Assembly (NCBI GenBank): GCA_021296015.1
Contig: JAGWBG010000129.1
Coordinates: forward strand, 1 to 5,274
Source: Dehalococcoidia bacterium
Lineage (GTDB): Bacteria; Chloroflexota; Dehalococcoidia; Lucifugimonadales; JAGWBF01
DNA length: 5,274 nt
Direction of reading: 5' to 3'
In this document: positions 1 to 5,274 of the stretch, piece after piece
Numbering within the stretch: the first letter of the stretch is position 1
Layout: every line of letters starts with the position of its first letter
Notes under the pieces: model-generated
Database searches by the model: none
What the model saw: only the letters and a program-made list of their open reading frames with translations
Told to the model about the DNA's origin: nothing
Translations under genes and position numbers: made by a program

Positions 1-1134
1 GGCTAGATGGAGGGCGCGCCGCACTCTCACGTCTGTGTAGGGCTCCTTATTGTGATTCATCTGCGTCCAAAGGACGGCGACAGGGCCCGCAAAGTGCATC
101 GTACCGTAGCCCTCCGTAACCTCTCCGAGTTTCTCGTTATCAGTGCCGCTCAGGTTGTTGGTCGGATGGATGTGTCCCAACAACTGCTGCGACCTGAAGG
201 CGGAAAATACGGTGGCATGGGGTACGATGGCGAAGTACTTCATTCCGTCCCAGTAGGGGAGTCCCTCTTTGAAGTAGTCGGGATTCCTGACAAATTCGAC
301 GGAAACGTCCACTTCATGTTCCTTTATCAGGTAAGGGCCTGAACCCACGTGGTTCTTCTCCTCTTTCAGGTCAACCCCGGTCTCAATATGATGCTTGGGC
401 AGTATCTTCATGTTCTCGTTGGCAAGAATGGGGAAGAAGGGGGCCGCCGGGAACTTGGTATTCACCTGTACGGTGTGGTCATCTATCACCTGGGAGCCAG
501 CGTAAAAGGGTGCAATAACCCCGACCTGTGGCCTGGGCTCGTCCGGGTTGACCATATCGTCAAGGCTGAACACCACGTCTGCGGCGGTAACGGGCATTCC
601 ATCGTGCCACAGGGCATTTTCATGGAGGAAGAAGGTATAGGATAGGCCATCAGCGCTCAGTTCCCAGCGTTTGGCAAGGTCCCCCCTTATATCTGACTGG
701 TCGTCGGTTTCGGGGTTGGACTCAACAAGACCATTATGCAGCGGGGCGAGCACAGTCAAGCAGTTATTGCTGGAACAGTTTGCATAGATATTATCGAAGG
801 AAGCTCCCGCACCCATTTGCAGGGCCGGAATACCGCCACGCTTCCCCACAACCAGGGGGACCTCAGGCGTCTGGGTGGGCTGGGGAGTGGCAGTGGGAAC
901 CGGGGTGGCCGTGGCCTGTGGGTCGGCGGGCACGGAGGTAGCCGTTGCCTGTGGAGCAAGAGGCACGGGCGTGTCCGTAGCCTGTGGCACAGGGGTCGCA
1001 GTAGGCGGCACGGGAGTGTCCGTGGGCCGTGGCGTCGGCGTCGCATCCTCTCCACATGCCGCCGCCATTATCAGGACCAATACCAAGGCACCGAATACCA
1101 GGAGATTGTACTTGGCTATCCAGCTAGGCATCAT
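1..1134 (-). CDS. ABC transporter substrate-binding lipoprotein, family 5 (SBP_bac_5), partial: C-terminus beyond left edge
   Basis: Translating the minus strand from 1134 to the left edge gives 378 uninterrupted codons with no stop. Residues 1-26 form a lipoprotein signal peptide: Lys8, a hydrophobic stretch at about 11-26, and Ala-Ala-Ala-Cys at 24-27, with Cys27 the predicted lipidated residue (Ala at -3 is less usual than Leu). Residues 31-90 are a Thr/Pro/Ala linker. From about 97 the sequence follows family 5 solute-binding proteins: a WHDG-containing stretch with TAADVVFSLDD at about 174-193, GSGPYLIK at 264-271, and DVRVRRALHLA at the visible end. Family members bind peptides, nickel, opines or sugars outside the cell for an ABC importer; the ligand cannot be read here. 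Cys120 and Cys125 could form a disulfide. Usual family length is 500-600 residues, so roughly a third or more is missing. ATG 1134-1132 is chosen over the adjacent ATG 1131-1129 because of the Shine-Dalgarno at 1141-1148. It is transcribed divergently from the oxidoreductase operon. Confidence 0.93.
   Translation of the reverse strand, partial: MMPSWIAKYNLLVFGALVLVLIMAAACGEDATPTPRPTDTPVPPTATPVPQATDTPVPLAPQATATSVPADPQATATPVPTATPQPTQTPEVPLVVGKRGGIPALQMGAGASFDNIYANCSSNNCLTVLAPLHNGLVESNPETDDQSDIRGDLAKRWELSADGLSYTFFLHENALWHDGMPVTAADVVFSLDDMVNPDEPRPQVGVIAPFYAGSQVIDDHTVQVNTKFPAAPFFPILANENMKILPKHHIETGVDLKEEKNHVGSGPYLIKEHEVDVSVEFVRNPDYFKEGLPYWDGMKYFAIVPHATVFSAFRSQQLLGHIHPTNNLSGTDNEKLGEVTEGYGTMHFAGPVAVLWTQMNHNKEPYTDVRVRRALHLA
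865..1044 (-). repeat. Degenerate coding repeat: Thr/Pro/Ala linker of the lipoprotein
   Basis: Residues 31-90 of the substrate-binding protein are built from degenerate copies of (Asp/Ala)-Thr-(Pro/Ser)-Val-Pro, at residues 39-43, 46-50, 54-58, 65-69 and 76-80, with Gln-Ala-Thr between several of them. The spacing is about 7-8 residues at first and then 11. It is a low-complexity, presumably unstructured tether between the lipidated cysteine and the folded binding domain. Such tethers are frequent in Chloroflexota lipoproteins. The DNA repeat follows from the protein repeat and gives rise to several spurious open frames on both strands. Confidence 0.85.
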
Positions 1135-1140
1135 GGTTGC

Positions 1141-1148
1141 ACCCCCTT
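1141..1148 (-). promoter_or_regulatory. Ribosome binding site of the substrate-binding protein
   Basis: On the minus strand the bases read AAGGGGGT followed by G, one mismatch from AAGGAGGTG. The run of G ends 7 nt before ATG 1134-1132, an ideal distance. It supports the first of the two adjacent ATG codons. Confidence 0.75.
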
Positions 1149-1197
1149 AGAGTCTCTCCAGACAGGCACTCACCGGATGGCTTTTGGTGTGGATGGG

Positions 1198-1210
1198 CGG
1201 GGAATCCCCG
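1198..1210. promoter_or_regulatory. 13-bp palindrome, candidate operator
   Basis: CGGGGA-A-TCCCCG is a perfect inverted repeat with 6-bp arms and a one-base centre, at the GC-rich edge of the AT-rich core. If the lipoprotein promoter at 1212-1240 is right, this palindrome covers its transcription start, a typical place for a repressor to bind. It could also form a small hairpin at the 5' end of the lipoprotein mRNA. No regulator gene is in view, and a palindrome this short can occur by chance. Confidence 0.4.
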
Positions 1211-1211
1211 T

Positions 1212-1240
1212 AAACTATCATACTGTTATAATGTTGTCAA
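1212..1240 (-). promoter_or_regulatory. Candidate promoter of the substrate-binding protein
   Basis: The minus strand has a perfect TTGACA (1240-1235), but the hexamer 17 nt further on, TAGTTT (1217-1212), matches the -10 consensus at only three positions; GATAGT (1219-1214) at a 15-nt spacing is a little better. A perfect TATAAT also lies on the minus strand at 1282-1277, without a good -35 partner, and TATGAT is found at 1222-1217. A promoter for the leftward gene somewhere in 1212-1290 is likely, but which hexamers are used is uncertain. Confidence 0.4.
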
Positions 1241-1314
1241 TAAGTCCTATATTGATAATAATTTCACAATCCAAGTATTATATGATTTATAAAAAATGTT
1301 GCTTTTATCGTAAC

Positions 1315-1377
1315 AGACATGTGGGCGGACCGTGGGACCCGAATAGACGTGTGGGCGCACGGGGTTGAGACGGTGTG
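1315..1377 (+). repeat. Near-direct repeats upstream of the operon promoter
   Basis: AGACATGTGGGCG at 1315-1327 recurs as AGACGTGTGGGCG at 1345-1357, matching at 12 of 13 positions and starting exactly 30 bp apart, close to three helical turns. A weaker third copy, AGACGGTGTG, lies at 1368-1377 and abuts the -35 hexamer. Tandem boxes on one face of the helix just upstream of a -35 are what an activator or cooperative regulator would use; the function is inferred. Confidence 0.45.
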
Positions 1378-1406
1378 TTGACATTGAATTACGGCGTGTA
1401 TATCAT
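1378..1406 (+). promoter_or_regulatory. Sigma70-type promoter of the GMC/LLM operon
   Basis: A perfect -35 hexamer TTGACA (1378-1383) is followed, after exactly 17 nt, by TATCAT (1401-1406), one mismatch from TATAAT. Transcription would start near 1413, giving a leader of about 35 nt before ATG 1448. This also argues against the in-frame TTG at 1409, which would lie at or before the transcript's first base. Among candidate promoters in the window this is by far the best match. Confidence 0.75.
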
Positions 1407-1436
1407 CCTTGCCAACTGGACTTGCTCAAAAGACTT

Positions 1437-1443
1437 GGAGGGG
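1437..1443 (+). promoter_or_regulatory. Ribosome binding site deciding the GMC start
   Basis: GGAGGGG lies with its GGAGG core ending 6 nt before ATG 1448-1450. It selects this ATG over the upstream in-frame TTG at 1409, which has no Shine-Dalgarno. The dinucleotide-binding motif then begins at residue 9, as usual for the family. Confidence 0.8.
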
Positions 1444-1447
1444 TAAC

Positions 1448-2995
1448 ATGAAGTACGATGCCGTTGTAATTGGTGCAGGCTCTGCGGGATCGGTCGTTGC
1501 AGCCCGGCTGACCGAGGCCCCGGAGCGCTCGGTGCTCCTGCTGGAGGCAGGCCCGGATTATCCTGACTTCGAACACCTTCCCGAGGAAGTGAAGTTCGGC
1601 TACGCCACCGCTACGGACATTATGACCAGCGACCACAACTGGCAGTTCGTCGGCAAGGCCACCGACAGGGCCGAGCCGATGATGGTCCCCAGGGGCAAGG
1701 TCACCGGCGGCTCCAGCGCCATAAACGGCCAGGTCTTTCTCAGAGGTGTACCAGAAGACTACGACTCATGGGCCGCCTTGGGAAATGACCAGTGGAGCTT
1801 CCAGAACCTCCTCCACTACTTCCGTAAGCTGGAGTCCGACACAGACTTTCACGACGACTTCCACAATGCCGAAGGCCCCATCATCGCCCGTCGCTTCAAG
1901 CGGGAGGAGTGGCTCCCGGACCAGCGAGCTTTCTACAACGCCTGCAGGGCCGCGGGTTTCGCCGACAGCCCCGACCATAACCACCCGGACGCTACGGGCG
2001 TTGGCCCACTTCCATTCAACAACCCCAACGGCATCCGCTTTAGCACCGCTCTGGGCTATTTGAACCCGGCCAGGCATCGCCTCAATCTGACTATCAGGCC
2101 CAACTGCACGGTGCACCGCATCATCTTCGACGGCACACGCGCTACCGGAGTTGAGGTCGAGAGCGGTGGCGAGAGGTTTATCGTCGAGGGCGAGGAGATA
2201 GTCCTCAGCGCCGGGGCCATCGGCTCCCCCCAAATACAGATGCTGTCGGGCGTTGGCCCTGCCGACCATTTGAGGAGTCTGGGGATTCAGGTGGTGAGAG
2301 ACCTGCCGGGCGTTGGACAGAACCTGAGGGACCACCCAATGGTCTACATGACCTGGCGCACCAAGAAAGACCATCCGATGGATAGCATGGCTCCCAGGGT
2401 CCAGATGGCCCTGCGTTATACCGCCGTGGGTTCGGACCTTCGCAACGACATGATGGTCTTTATGAACTCCTTTGCCAGTGAACGGGTCAATCGTGGCGGA
2501 GACCGCATGGAACCCCTGGGCGTTCGCATGATAGCCATCCTTGACCTTGCCCTCAGCTCGGGTGAGCTACGGCTTACGTCAGCAGACCCTAGCGTTCAGC
2601 CCTTTCTGGACTATCGCTACTTTGATAGCCCCTTCGACCGGCAGAGGATGCGTGACCTGGTCCGCATGTGCCTAAATCTGGCCGAACACGAGGACTTCAG
2701 GGACATCCTTGATGAGCGGATAGAGCCCACCAACGCCGACTTGGAGTCCGACGATGCCCTGGATGATTGGTTGTTGCGTGAAGCTACTACCGGTCAGCAC
2801 ATCTCATGCACCTGTAAGATGGGGCCGTCTTCGGACCCGTTGGCCGTGGTTGACCAGTACGGAATGGTCCATGGACTTGAGGGGCTGCGTGTGGTGGACG
2901 CCTCCATTATGCCCGACTGCGTCCGGGCCAACACCAACGTTACCACCATGATGATAGGCGAGCGTATAGCGGACTTCATGCAGCAAGACAGGTAG
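1448..2995 (+). CDS. GMC-family FAD-dependent oxidoreductase (choline dehydrogenase-like)
   Basis: A 515-residue cytoplasmic flavoenzyme without signal peptide. GMC enzymes oxidise an alcohol to an aldehyde or ketone, passing electrons to oxygen or another acceptor. Visible motifs in order: the dinucleotide fold GAGSAG at 9-14 with Glu33 ending the second strand (LLLEAG 30-35); first GMC signature PRGKVTGGSSAIN at 81-93; second signature SAGAIGSPQ to SGVG at 254-270; GVGQNLRDHP at 288-297; SGELRLTSADP at 371-381; and the C-terminal active site with His451 and Asn497, the expected catalytic His/Asn pair. The FAD-side loop GGSSAIN lacks a His, so covalent flavin of the choline oxidase kind is unlikely. 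The usual HPVGT is HISCT here, placing Cys454 and Cys456 beside the catalytic His. The length is near the family norm, slightly short. It is the first gene of an operon with the downstream monooxygenase. Family is secure; substrate is unknown, so no gene symbol is given. Confidence 0.95.
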   Translation: MKYDAVVIGAGSAGSVVAARLTEAPERSVLLLEAGPDYPDFEHLPEEVKFGYATATDIMTSDHNWQFVGKATDRAEPMMVPRGKVTGGSSAINGQVFLRGVPEDYDSWAALGNDQWSFQNLLHYFRKLESDTDFHDDFHNAEGPIIARRFKREEWLPDQRAFYNACRAAGFADSPDHNHPDATGVGPLPFNNPNGIRFSTALGYLNPARHRLNLTIRPNCTVHRIIFDGTRATGVEVESGGERFIVEGEEIVLSAGAIGSPQIQMLSGVGPADHLRSLGIQVVRDLPGVGQNLRDHPMVYMTWRTKKDHPMDSMAPRVQMALRYTAVGSDLRNDMMVFMNSFASERVNRGGDRMEPLGVRMIAILDLALSSGELRLTSADPSVQPFLDYRYFDSPFDRQRMRDLVRMCLNLAEHEDFRDILDERIEPTNADLESDDALDDWLLREATTGQHISCTCKMGPSSDPLAVVDQYGMVHGLEGLRVVDASIMPDCVRANTNVTTMMIGERIADFMQQDR

Positions 2996-3011
2996 GAGCC
3001 AGCCCAGCCAA

Positions 3012-3018
3012 GGAGGAG
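3012..3018 (+). promoter_or_regulatory. Ribosome binding site of the first LLM monooxygenase
   Basis: GGAGGAG, a strong Shine-Dalgarno with its GGAGG core ending 6 nt before ATG 3023, lies in the 27-nt gap after the GMC stop. No promoter or terminator is visible in this gap, supporting co-transcription. Confidence 0.8.
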
Positions 3019-3022
3019 CAAG

Positions 3023-4117
3023 ATGAACTTCGGCCTTTTTATGATGCCGGTACACTACCCTGGGAAGGGTCTGCCCAAGACCATCAAAGAGGACATGAAC
3101 ACGGTTATCCAGGCAGACAAGCTGGGCTTCGACGAGGCCTGGATTGGCGAGCATTTCACAATCCCCTGGGAGAATCTCCCCGCCCCGGACTTGTTCATCG
3201 CCAATGCCCTTGCCATGACCAAAAACATCAAGCTTGGCACAGGAGTGGTGCTCCTACAACTGCACGACCCCAAGATGCTGGCCCACCGCATCGCCATGCT
3301 GGACCACCTGGGCGAAGGTCGGTTCTACTTTGGCATCGGCACCGGCGGAGTCCCCACGGAGTTCGACTTCTTCGGTGTTGCAGAGGAGGACCGCCACGCC
3401 CGGGCGGCTGAAGTTATAGATGCCGTCCTGAAAATATGGGAGTCGGATGGCACGCTGGACTTCCAAGGGAAATTCCTCCAGGTGGCCTCTCCAACTCCCG
3501 TCCTGCCCGAGGTCGGCCTTGGCCTATGGCTCAAACCGTACACCAATCCGCACCCTCCCATCGCTGTGGCTGGGGTTAGCCCCAATTCCTCCACCATCGA
3601 GTGGGCAGGGGAGCACGGATGGATACCCCTGACGACTGACATCCTGCGACCTGAACAGGTTCCCACTCACTGGGAGGCCTACAGTCGCGGGGCTGCCAAG
3701 GCCGGAAGAACCCCCGATCGCCGGGAATGGCGGGTCTGTCTGGACATCCACGTGGCCGAGACCACCGAAGAGGCGCGCAACGACGTGCTGAATCACGGCA
3801 TGGGCCGGACCTACAACGAATATTTCTTTCCCGTGTACAAGCTGGCCGGCATCATGGACTTCATGAAGCCGGAGAAAAGCACCCCCGACAGCGCCATCAC
3901 CGTGGAGTACCTCATGAATAACCATTGGGTGGTGGGCGACCCCGACTACTGTCTGCGGAAGATTCGGGAGGTGTACGACACCGTAGGAGGCTTTGGCACG
4001 CTGCTCCAGCTTACCCAGGACTGGGACCCGCCAGAGAAGGGACTGAAATCCCTGGACCTGTTCGCAAAGCACGTCGCTCCCAAGCTGCGTGACCTTTGGC
4101 CCGACCCACCTGCATAG
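3023..4117 (+). CDS. LLM-class flavin-dependent monooxygenase, limonene 1,2-monooxygenase-like
   Basis: A 364-residue enzyme of the bacterial luciferase-like superfamily (TIM barrel). These use reduced FMN, usually supplied by a separate reductase, to insert oxygen into an organic substrate; some relatives use F420. Visible features: a first barrel strand MNFGLFMMPV at 1-10; EAWIGEHF at 38-45; IKLGTGVVLL at 69-78; HDPKMLAHRIAMLDHL at 81-96, followed by GRFYFGIGTGG at 99-109; PHPPIAVAG at 176-184; WVVGDPDYCLRKI at 302-314; and the typical SLDLFAKHVAPKL end at 343-355. Length and motif order fit limonene-monooxygenase-type members. Where many relatives have Glu-His-His, this has Glu43-His44-Phe45. 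It follows the GMC gene by 27 nt on the same strand, so the two are likely translated from one mRNA. An attractive but unproven idea is that one enzyme oxygenates a substrate and the other oxidises the resulting alcohol. Superfamily is certain; substrate and flavin (FMN or F420) are not. Confidence 0.93.
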   Translation: MNFGLFMMPVHYPGKGLPKTIKEDMNTVIQADKLGFDEAWIGEHFTIPWENLPAPDLFIANALAMTKNIKLGTGVVLLQLHDPKMLAHRIAMLDHLGEGRFYFGIGTGGVPTEFDFFGVAEEDRHARAAEVIDAVLKIWESDGTLDFQGKFLQVASPTPVLPEVGLGLWLKPYTNPHPPIAVAGVSPNSSTIEWAGEHGWIPLTTDILRPEQVPTHWEAYSRGAAKAGRTPDRREWRVCLDIHVAETTEEARNDVLNHGMGRTYNEYFFPVYKLAGIMDFMKPEKSTPDSAITVEYLMNNHWVVGDPDYCLRKIREVYDTVGGFGTLLQLTQDWDPPEKGLKSLDLFAKHVAPKLRDLWPDPPA

Positions 4118-4174
4118 CCCGGCGTGACCTGTTGGCCCGCTTCCCGCTCACCCACCGCACGGGGTGGGCTTAGC

Positions 4175-4201
4175 GGAGCCTCCCAGTCCGGGGCAGGCTC
4201 C
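4175..4201. terminator. Strong stem-loop, candidate bidirectional terminator
   Basis: GGAGCCT (4175-4181) pairs with AGGCTCC (4195-4201). The stem extends inward through CCC (4182-4184) and GGG (4191-4193) with one bulged C, giving about 10 base pairs around a 6-nt loop. Its place between convergent genes suits a terminator serving both. The lack of a following T-run on either strand means it may slow polymerase or protect mRNA ends rather than terminate efficiently on its own. Confidence 0.4.
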
Positions 4202-4208
4202 AACCCCC

Positions 4209-4225
4209 AGGGTGCGAAGCACCTT
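4209..4225 (+). terminator. Compact GAA-loop hairpin, weak candidate terminator
   Basis: AGGGTGC (4209-4215) pairs with GCACCTT (4219-4225), including one G-T pair, around a GAA triloop. The central GCGAAGC is known to form an unusually stable mini-hairpin. On the plus strand the stem runs into CTTCT, a poor pyrimidine tail. It may act with the hairpin at 4175-4201 to end the operon transcript. Confidence 0.3.
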
Positions 4226-4251
4226 CTAAAGACCACCCTGACTTGCGGGCA

Positions 4252-5274
4252 TCAGTCGGCAGCCACCGGGGACTTCACCTGGTTCTTGAACGCCGGCATG
4301 ACCTCTTTGCCGAACCACTCCAGCTGCTCCAGGGTGACATTGAGCGGCGTGCCCATATTTGCGCACTGCATGTTCACCTCTTGCATGCCGGGGTATCTGT
4401 CCTGTATGGCCATCAGTTTCTCGATGATTAGCTCAGGTGGCCCGCACAGCCAGGAGCCTGCCTTAACGCTATCCTCAAGTGTGGGCAGGCCGGCAAAGGG
4501 AGCTCTTCTGGGGTCGCCGAGGGCGTCAATCTGTTCGTCGGTGAGTCCCCTCACAAACCCCAGGGGGCCGAACATTTTCATGTGTTCTTCAAAAATCTTC
4601 TTTGCGTCCGCTATGGCCTTCTCTTCCGTATCCGCTATCTGGAATGAGTACCCGATGATGAGGTCGGTGCCCAACTCGGTCTCCCGGCCTGCTCTGGCCA
4701 GCGTGTCCCGCCAGGCTGTGACCACCCTATCGGCCGCTCCGCCGGCGGCTGCCCCGCCTCCAATCATGCCCTTGATGCCATGCTTGACCATGAAGTCCAG
4801 GGCGCGTTGACTGGCGCTGACTACTGGTTGCCAACACTCCACCGGACGGTTGCGTGGACGGGGCACCAGGGTAATCTCCTCTAACTCGTAGCCCCTGTAG
4901 GGAACCCTGGGGGGGATGTCGTAATATTTGCCGTGATGGGCGAAGGAGCGCTCGTTGAAAGCCTTGAGAATGACCTCGACCTGCTCCTCGAATAGTTCCC
5001 GGTTGGCGTCCTGGTCTATGATGGGAGCGCCAAAGGTCTCGACCTCCCGCGAGTGGTATCCTCGTCCAACACCGAATATGACCCTTCCCCCGGTGAGGAT
5101 GTCGGCGGTGGCGAAGTCCTCAGCCAGGCGCAGGGGATGCCACATTGGGGATATGTTGAAGCCGGACCCGAACTTGAGATTATTGGTGAGATGTGCCAAG
5201 TGGACATAAAGCATGAGGAGATTGGGTATGCACTCATACCCTTCCCGTTGAAAGTGGTGTTCGGCAGTCCAGAA
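4252..5274 (-). CDS. LLM-class flavin-dependent monooxygenase (luciferase-like), partial: N-terminus beyond right edge
   Basis: The minus-strand frame is open from the right edge to TGA at 4254-4252, giving the last 340 residues. The first in-frame Met (codon 5214-5212) is not the start: the 20 codons before it encode conserved luciferase-family sequence, FWTAEHHF, with the Glu-His-His motif whose first His corresponds to catalytic His44 of luciferase alpha. Numbering from the edge, other marks are LKFGSGFNI at 33-41, GGRVIFGVGRGYHSREVETFG at 62-82, a Gly/Ala-rich stretch at 172-181, the helical EEKAIADAKKIFEEHMKMF at about 217-235, and LCGPPELIIEKL at 276-287. It would use reduced flavin from a separate reductase to oxygenate a small organic molecule. 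About 30 residues are probably missing. It converges on, and is not closely similar to, the monooxygenase at 3023-4117, so it is not a recent tandem copy. Superfamily is secure; substrate is unknown. Confidence 0.93.
   Translation of the reverse strand, partial: FWTAEHHFQREGYECIPNLLMLYVHLAHLTNNLKFGSGFNISPMWHPLRLAEDFATADILTGGRVIFGVGRGYHSREVETFGAPIIDQDANRELFEEQVEVILKAFNERSFAHHGKYYDIPPRVPYRGYELEEITLVPRPRNRPVECWQPVVSASQRALDFMVKHGIKGMIGGGAAAGGAADRVVTAWRDTLARAGRETELGTDLIIGYSFQIADTEEKAIADAKKIFEEHMKMFGPLGFVRGLTDEQIDALGDPRRAPFAGLPTLEDSVKAGSWLCGPPELIIEKLMAIQDRYPGMQEVNMQCANMGTPLNVTLEQLEWFGKEVMPAFKNQVKSPVAAD

Larger units (their letters stand above)
1135..1447. other. Divergent intergenic control region
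   Basis: These 313 bases separate the two divergent start codons and hold no credible gene. The middle, about 1211-1312, is markedly AT-rich compared with the surrounding coding DNA. It is flanked by GC-rich segments carrying a palindrome (1198-1210) and near-direct repeats (1315-1377). Both transcription units must start here, so a shared regulator is possible. The stretch from 1149 to 1197 would be the leader of the lipoprotein mRNA; I see nothing definite in it apart from a short AGAG-T-CTCT palindrome at 1149-1157. Confidence 0.8.
4118..4251. other. Convergent intergenic stretch, hairpin-rich
   Basis: The 134 bases between the two convergent monooxygenase stop codons hold three separate hairpins: 4151-4168 (CCCACC / GGTGGG, 6-nt loop), 4175-4201 and 4209-4225. 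None has the T-tract of a textbook intrinsic terminator on either strand. An alternative pairing, CAGGGTG 4208-4214 with CACCCTG 4234-4240, would exclude the third hairpin. No coding potential is seen. Confidence 0.6.

Noticed and set aside
7..645. Two plus-strand open frames of 111 and 98 codons at the left end
   Set aside because: Both lie antisense to the substrate-binding protein, whose frame is uninterrupted and shows clear family 5 motifs.
865..1044. Short repeats resembling a CRISPR or minisatellite array
   Set aside because: Units are degenerate, unequal in spacing and in phase with codons; they encode a Thr/Pro linker and there are no unique spacers between conserved repeats.
1227..1232. 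Perfect TATAAT on the plus strand in the AT-rich core
   Set aside because: It has no -35 partner at suitable spacing and lies over 200 bp from the operon start, where a much better promoter exists; chance occurrence in AT-rich DNA is likely.
736..1368. Plus-strand open frame of 210 codons rich in Gly, Arg and Ser
   Set aside because: It is antisense to the lipoprotein linker; its composition comes from the Thr/Pro repeat read backwards. It has no family features, and it runs through the divergent promoter region.
1766..2374. Minus-strand open frame of 202 codons inside the GMC gene
   Set aside because: Antisense shadow of a gene with complete family motifs; no Shine-Dalgarno and no recognisable domain.
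3524..4072. Minus-strand open frame of 182 codons inside the first LLM gene
   Set aside because: Antisense shadow in GC-biased coding DNA; no domain or ribosome binding site seen.
4124..4810. Plus-strand open frame of 228 codons, Ser/Pro/Ala-rich
   Set aside because: Mostly antisense to the second LLM gene, with its beginning in the hairpin-rich gap; composition is typical of a shadow frame.

Overview
The window looks like a piece of a moderately GC-rich bacterial chromosome, most likely from the Chloroflexota (a Dehalococcoidia or SAR202-type relative). Two things suggest this. First, a lipoprotein has a long Thr/Pro/Ala linker just after its lipobox cysteine, which is common in that phylum. 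Second, two flavin-dependent luciferase-like monooxygenases sit beside a GMC oxidoreductase; SAR202-type genomes are known for expanded families of such monooxygenases. This placement is inferred from protein character only; the window has no rRNA or other marker gene.

Layout: (1) Positions 1-1134, minus strand: the N-terminal 378 residues of a family 5 (peptide/nickel/opine type) ABC transporter substrate-binding lipoprotein, running off the left edge. (2) Positions 1135-1447: a divergent control region with an AT-rich core, a 13-bp palindrome on the lipoprotein side, and near-direct repeats leading into a near-consensus sigma70-type promoter on the plus strand. (3) Positions 1448-2995 and 3023-4117, plus strand: a two-gene operon with a 27-nt gap, encoding a GMC-family FAD oxidoreductase and an LLM-class (luciferase-like) flavin-dependent monooxygenase resembling limonene 1,2-monooxygenase. 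(4) Positions 4118-4251: a convergent intergenic stretch with three hairpins. (5) Positions 4252-5274, minus strand: the C-terminal 340 residues of a second, clearly different LLM-class monooxygenase, whose start lies beyond the right edge.

Together the genes suggest uptake and oxidation of a small organic substrate. The lipoprotein would bind a solute outside the membrane, the LLM enzymes would insert oxygen using reduced flavin, and the GMC enzyme would oxidise an alcohol group. The substrate cannot be read from the sequence. No flavin reductase, permease or ATPase gene is present, so partners must lie outside. All four coding regions are made of recognisable protein families. I found no phage, transposon, CRISPR, toxin-antitoxin or RNA-gene signature, and no evidence of a wholly new system; the less ordinary parts are the gene combination and the control region.
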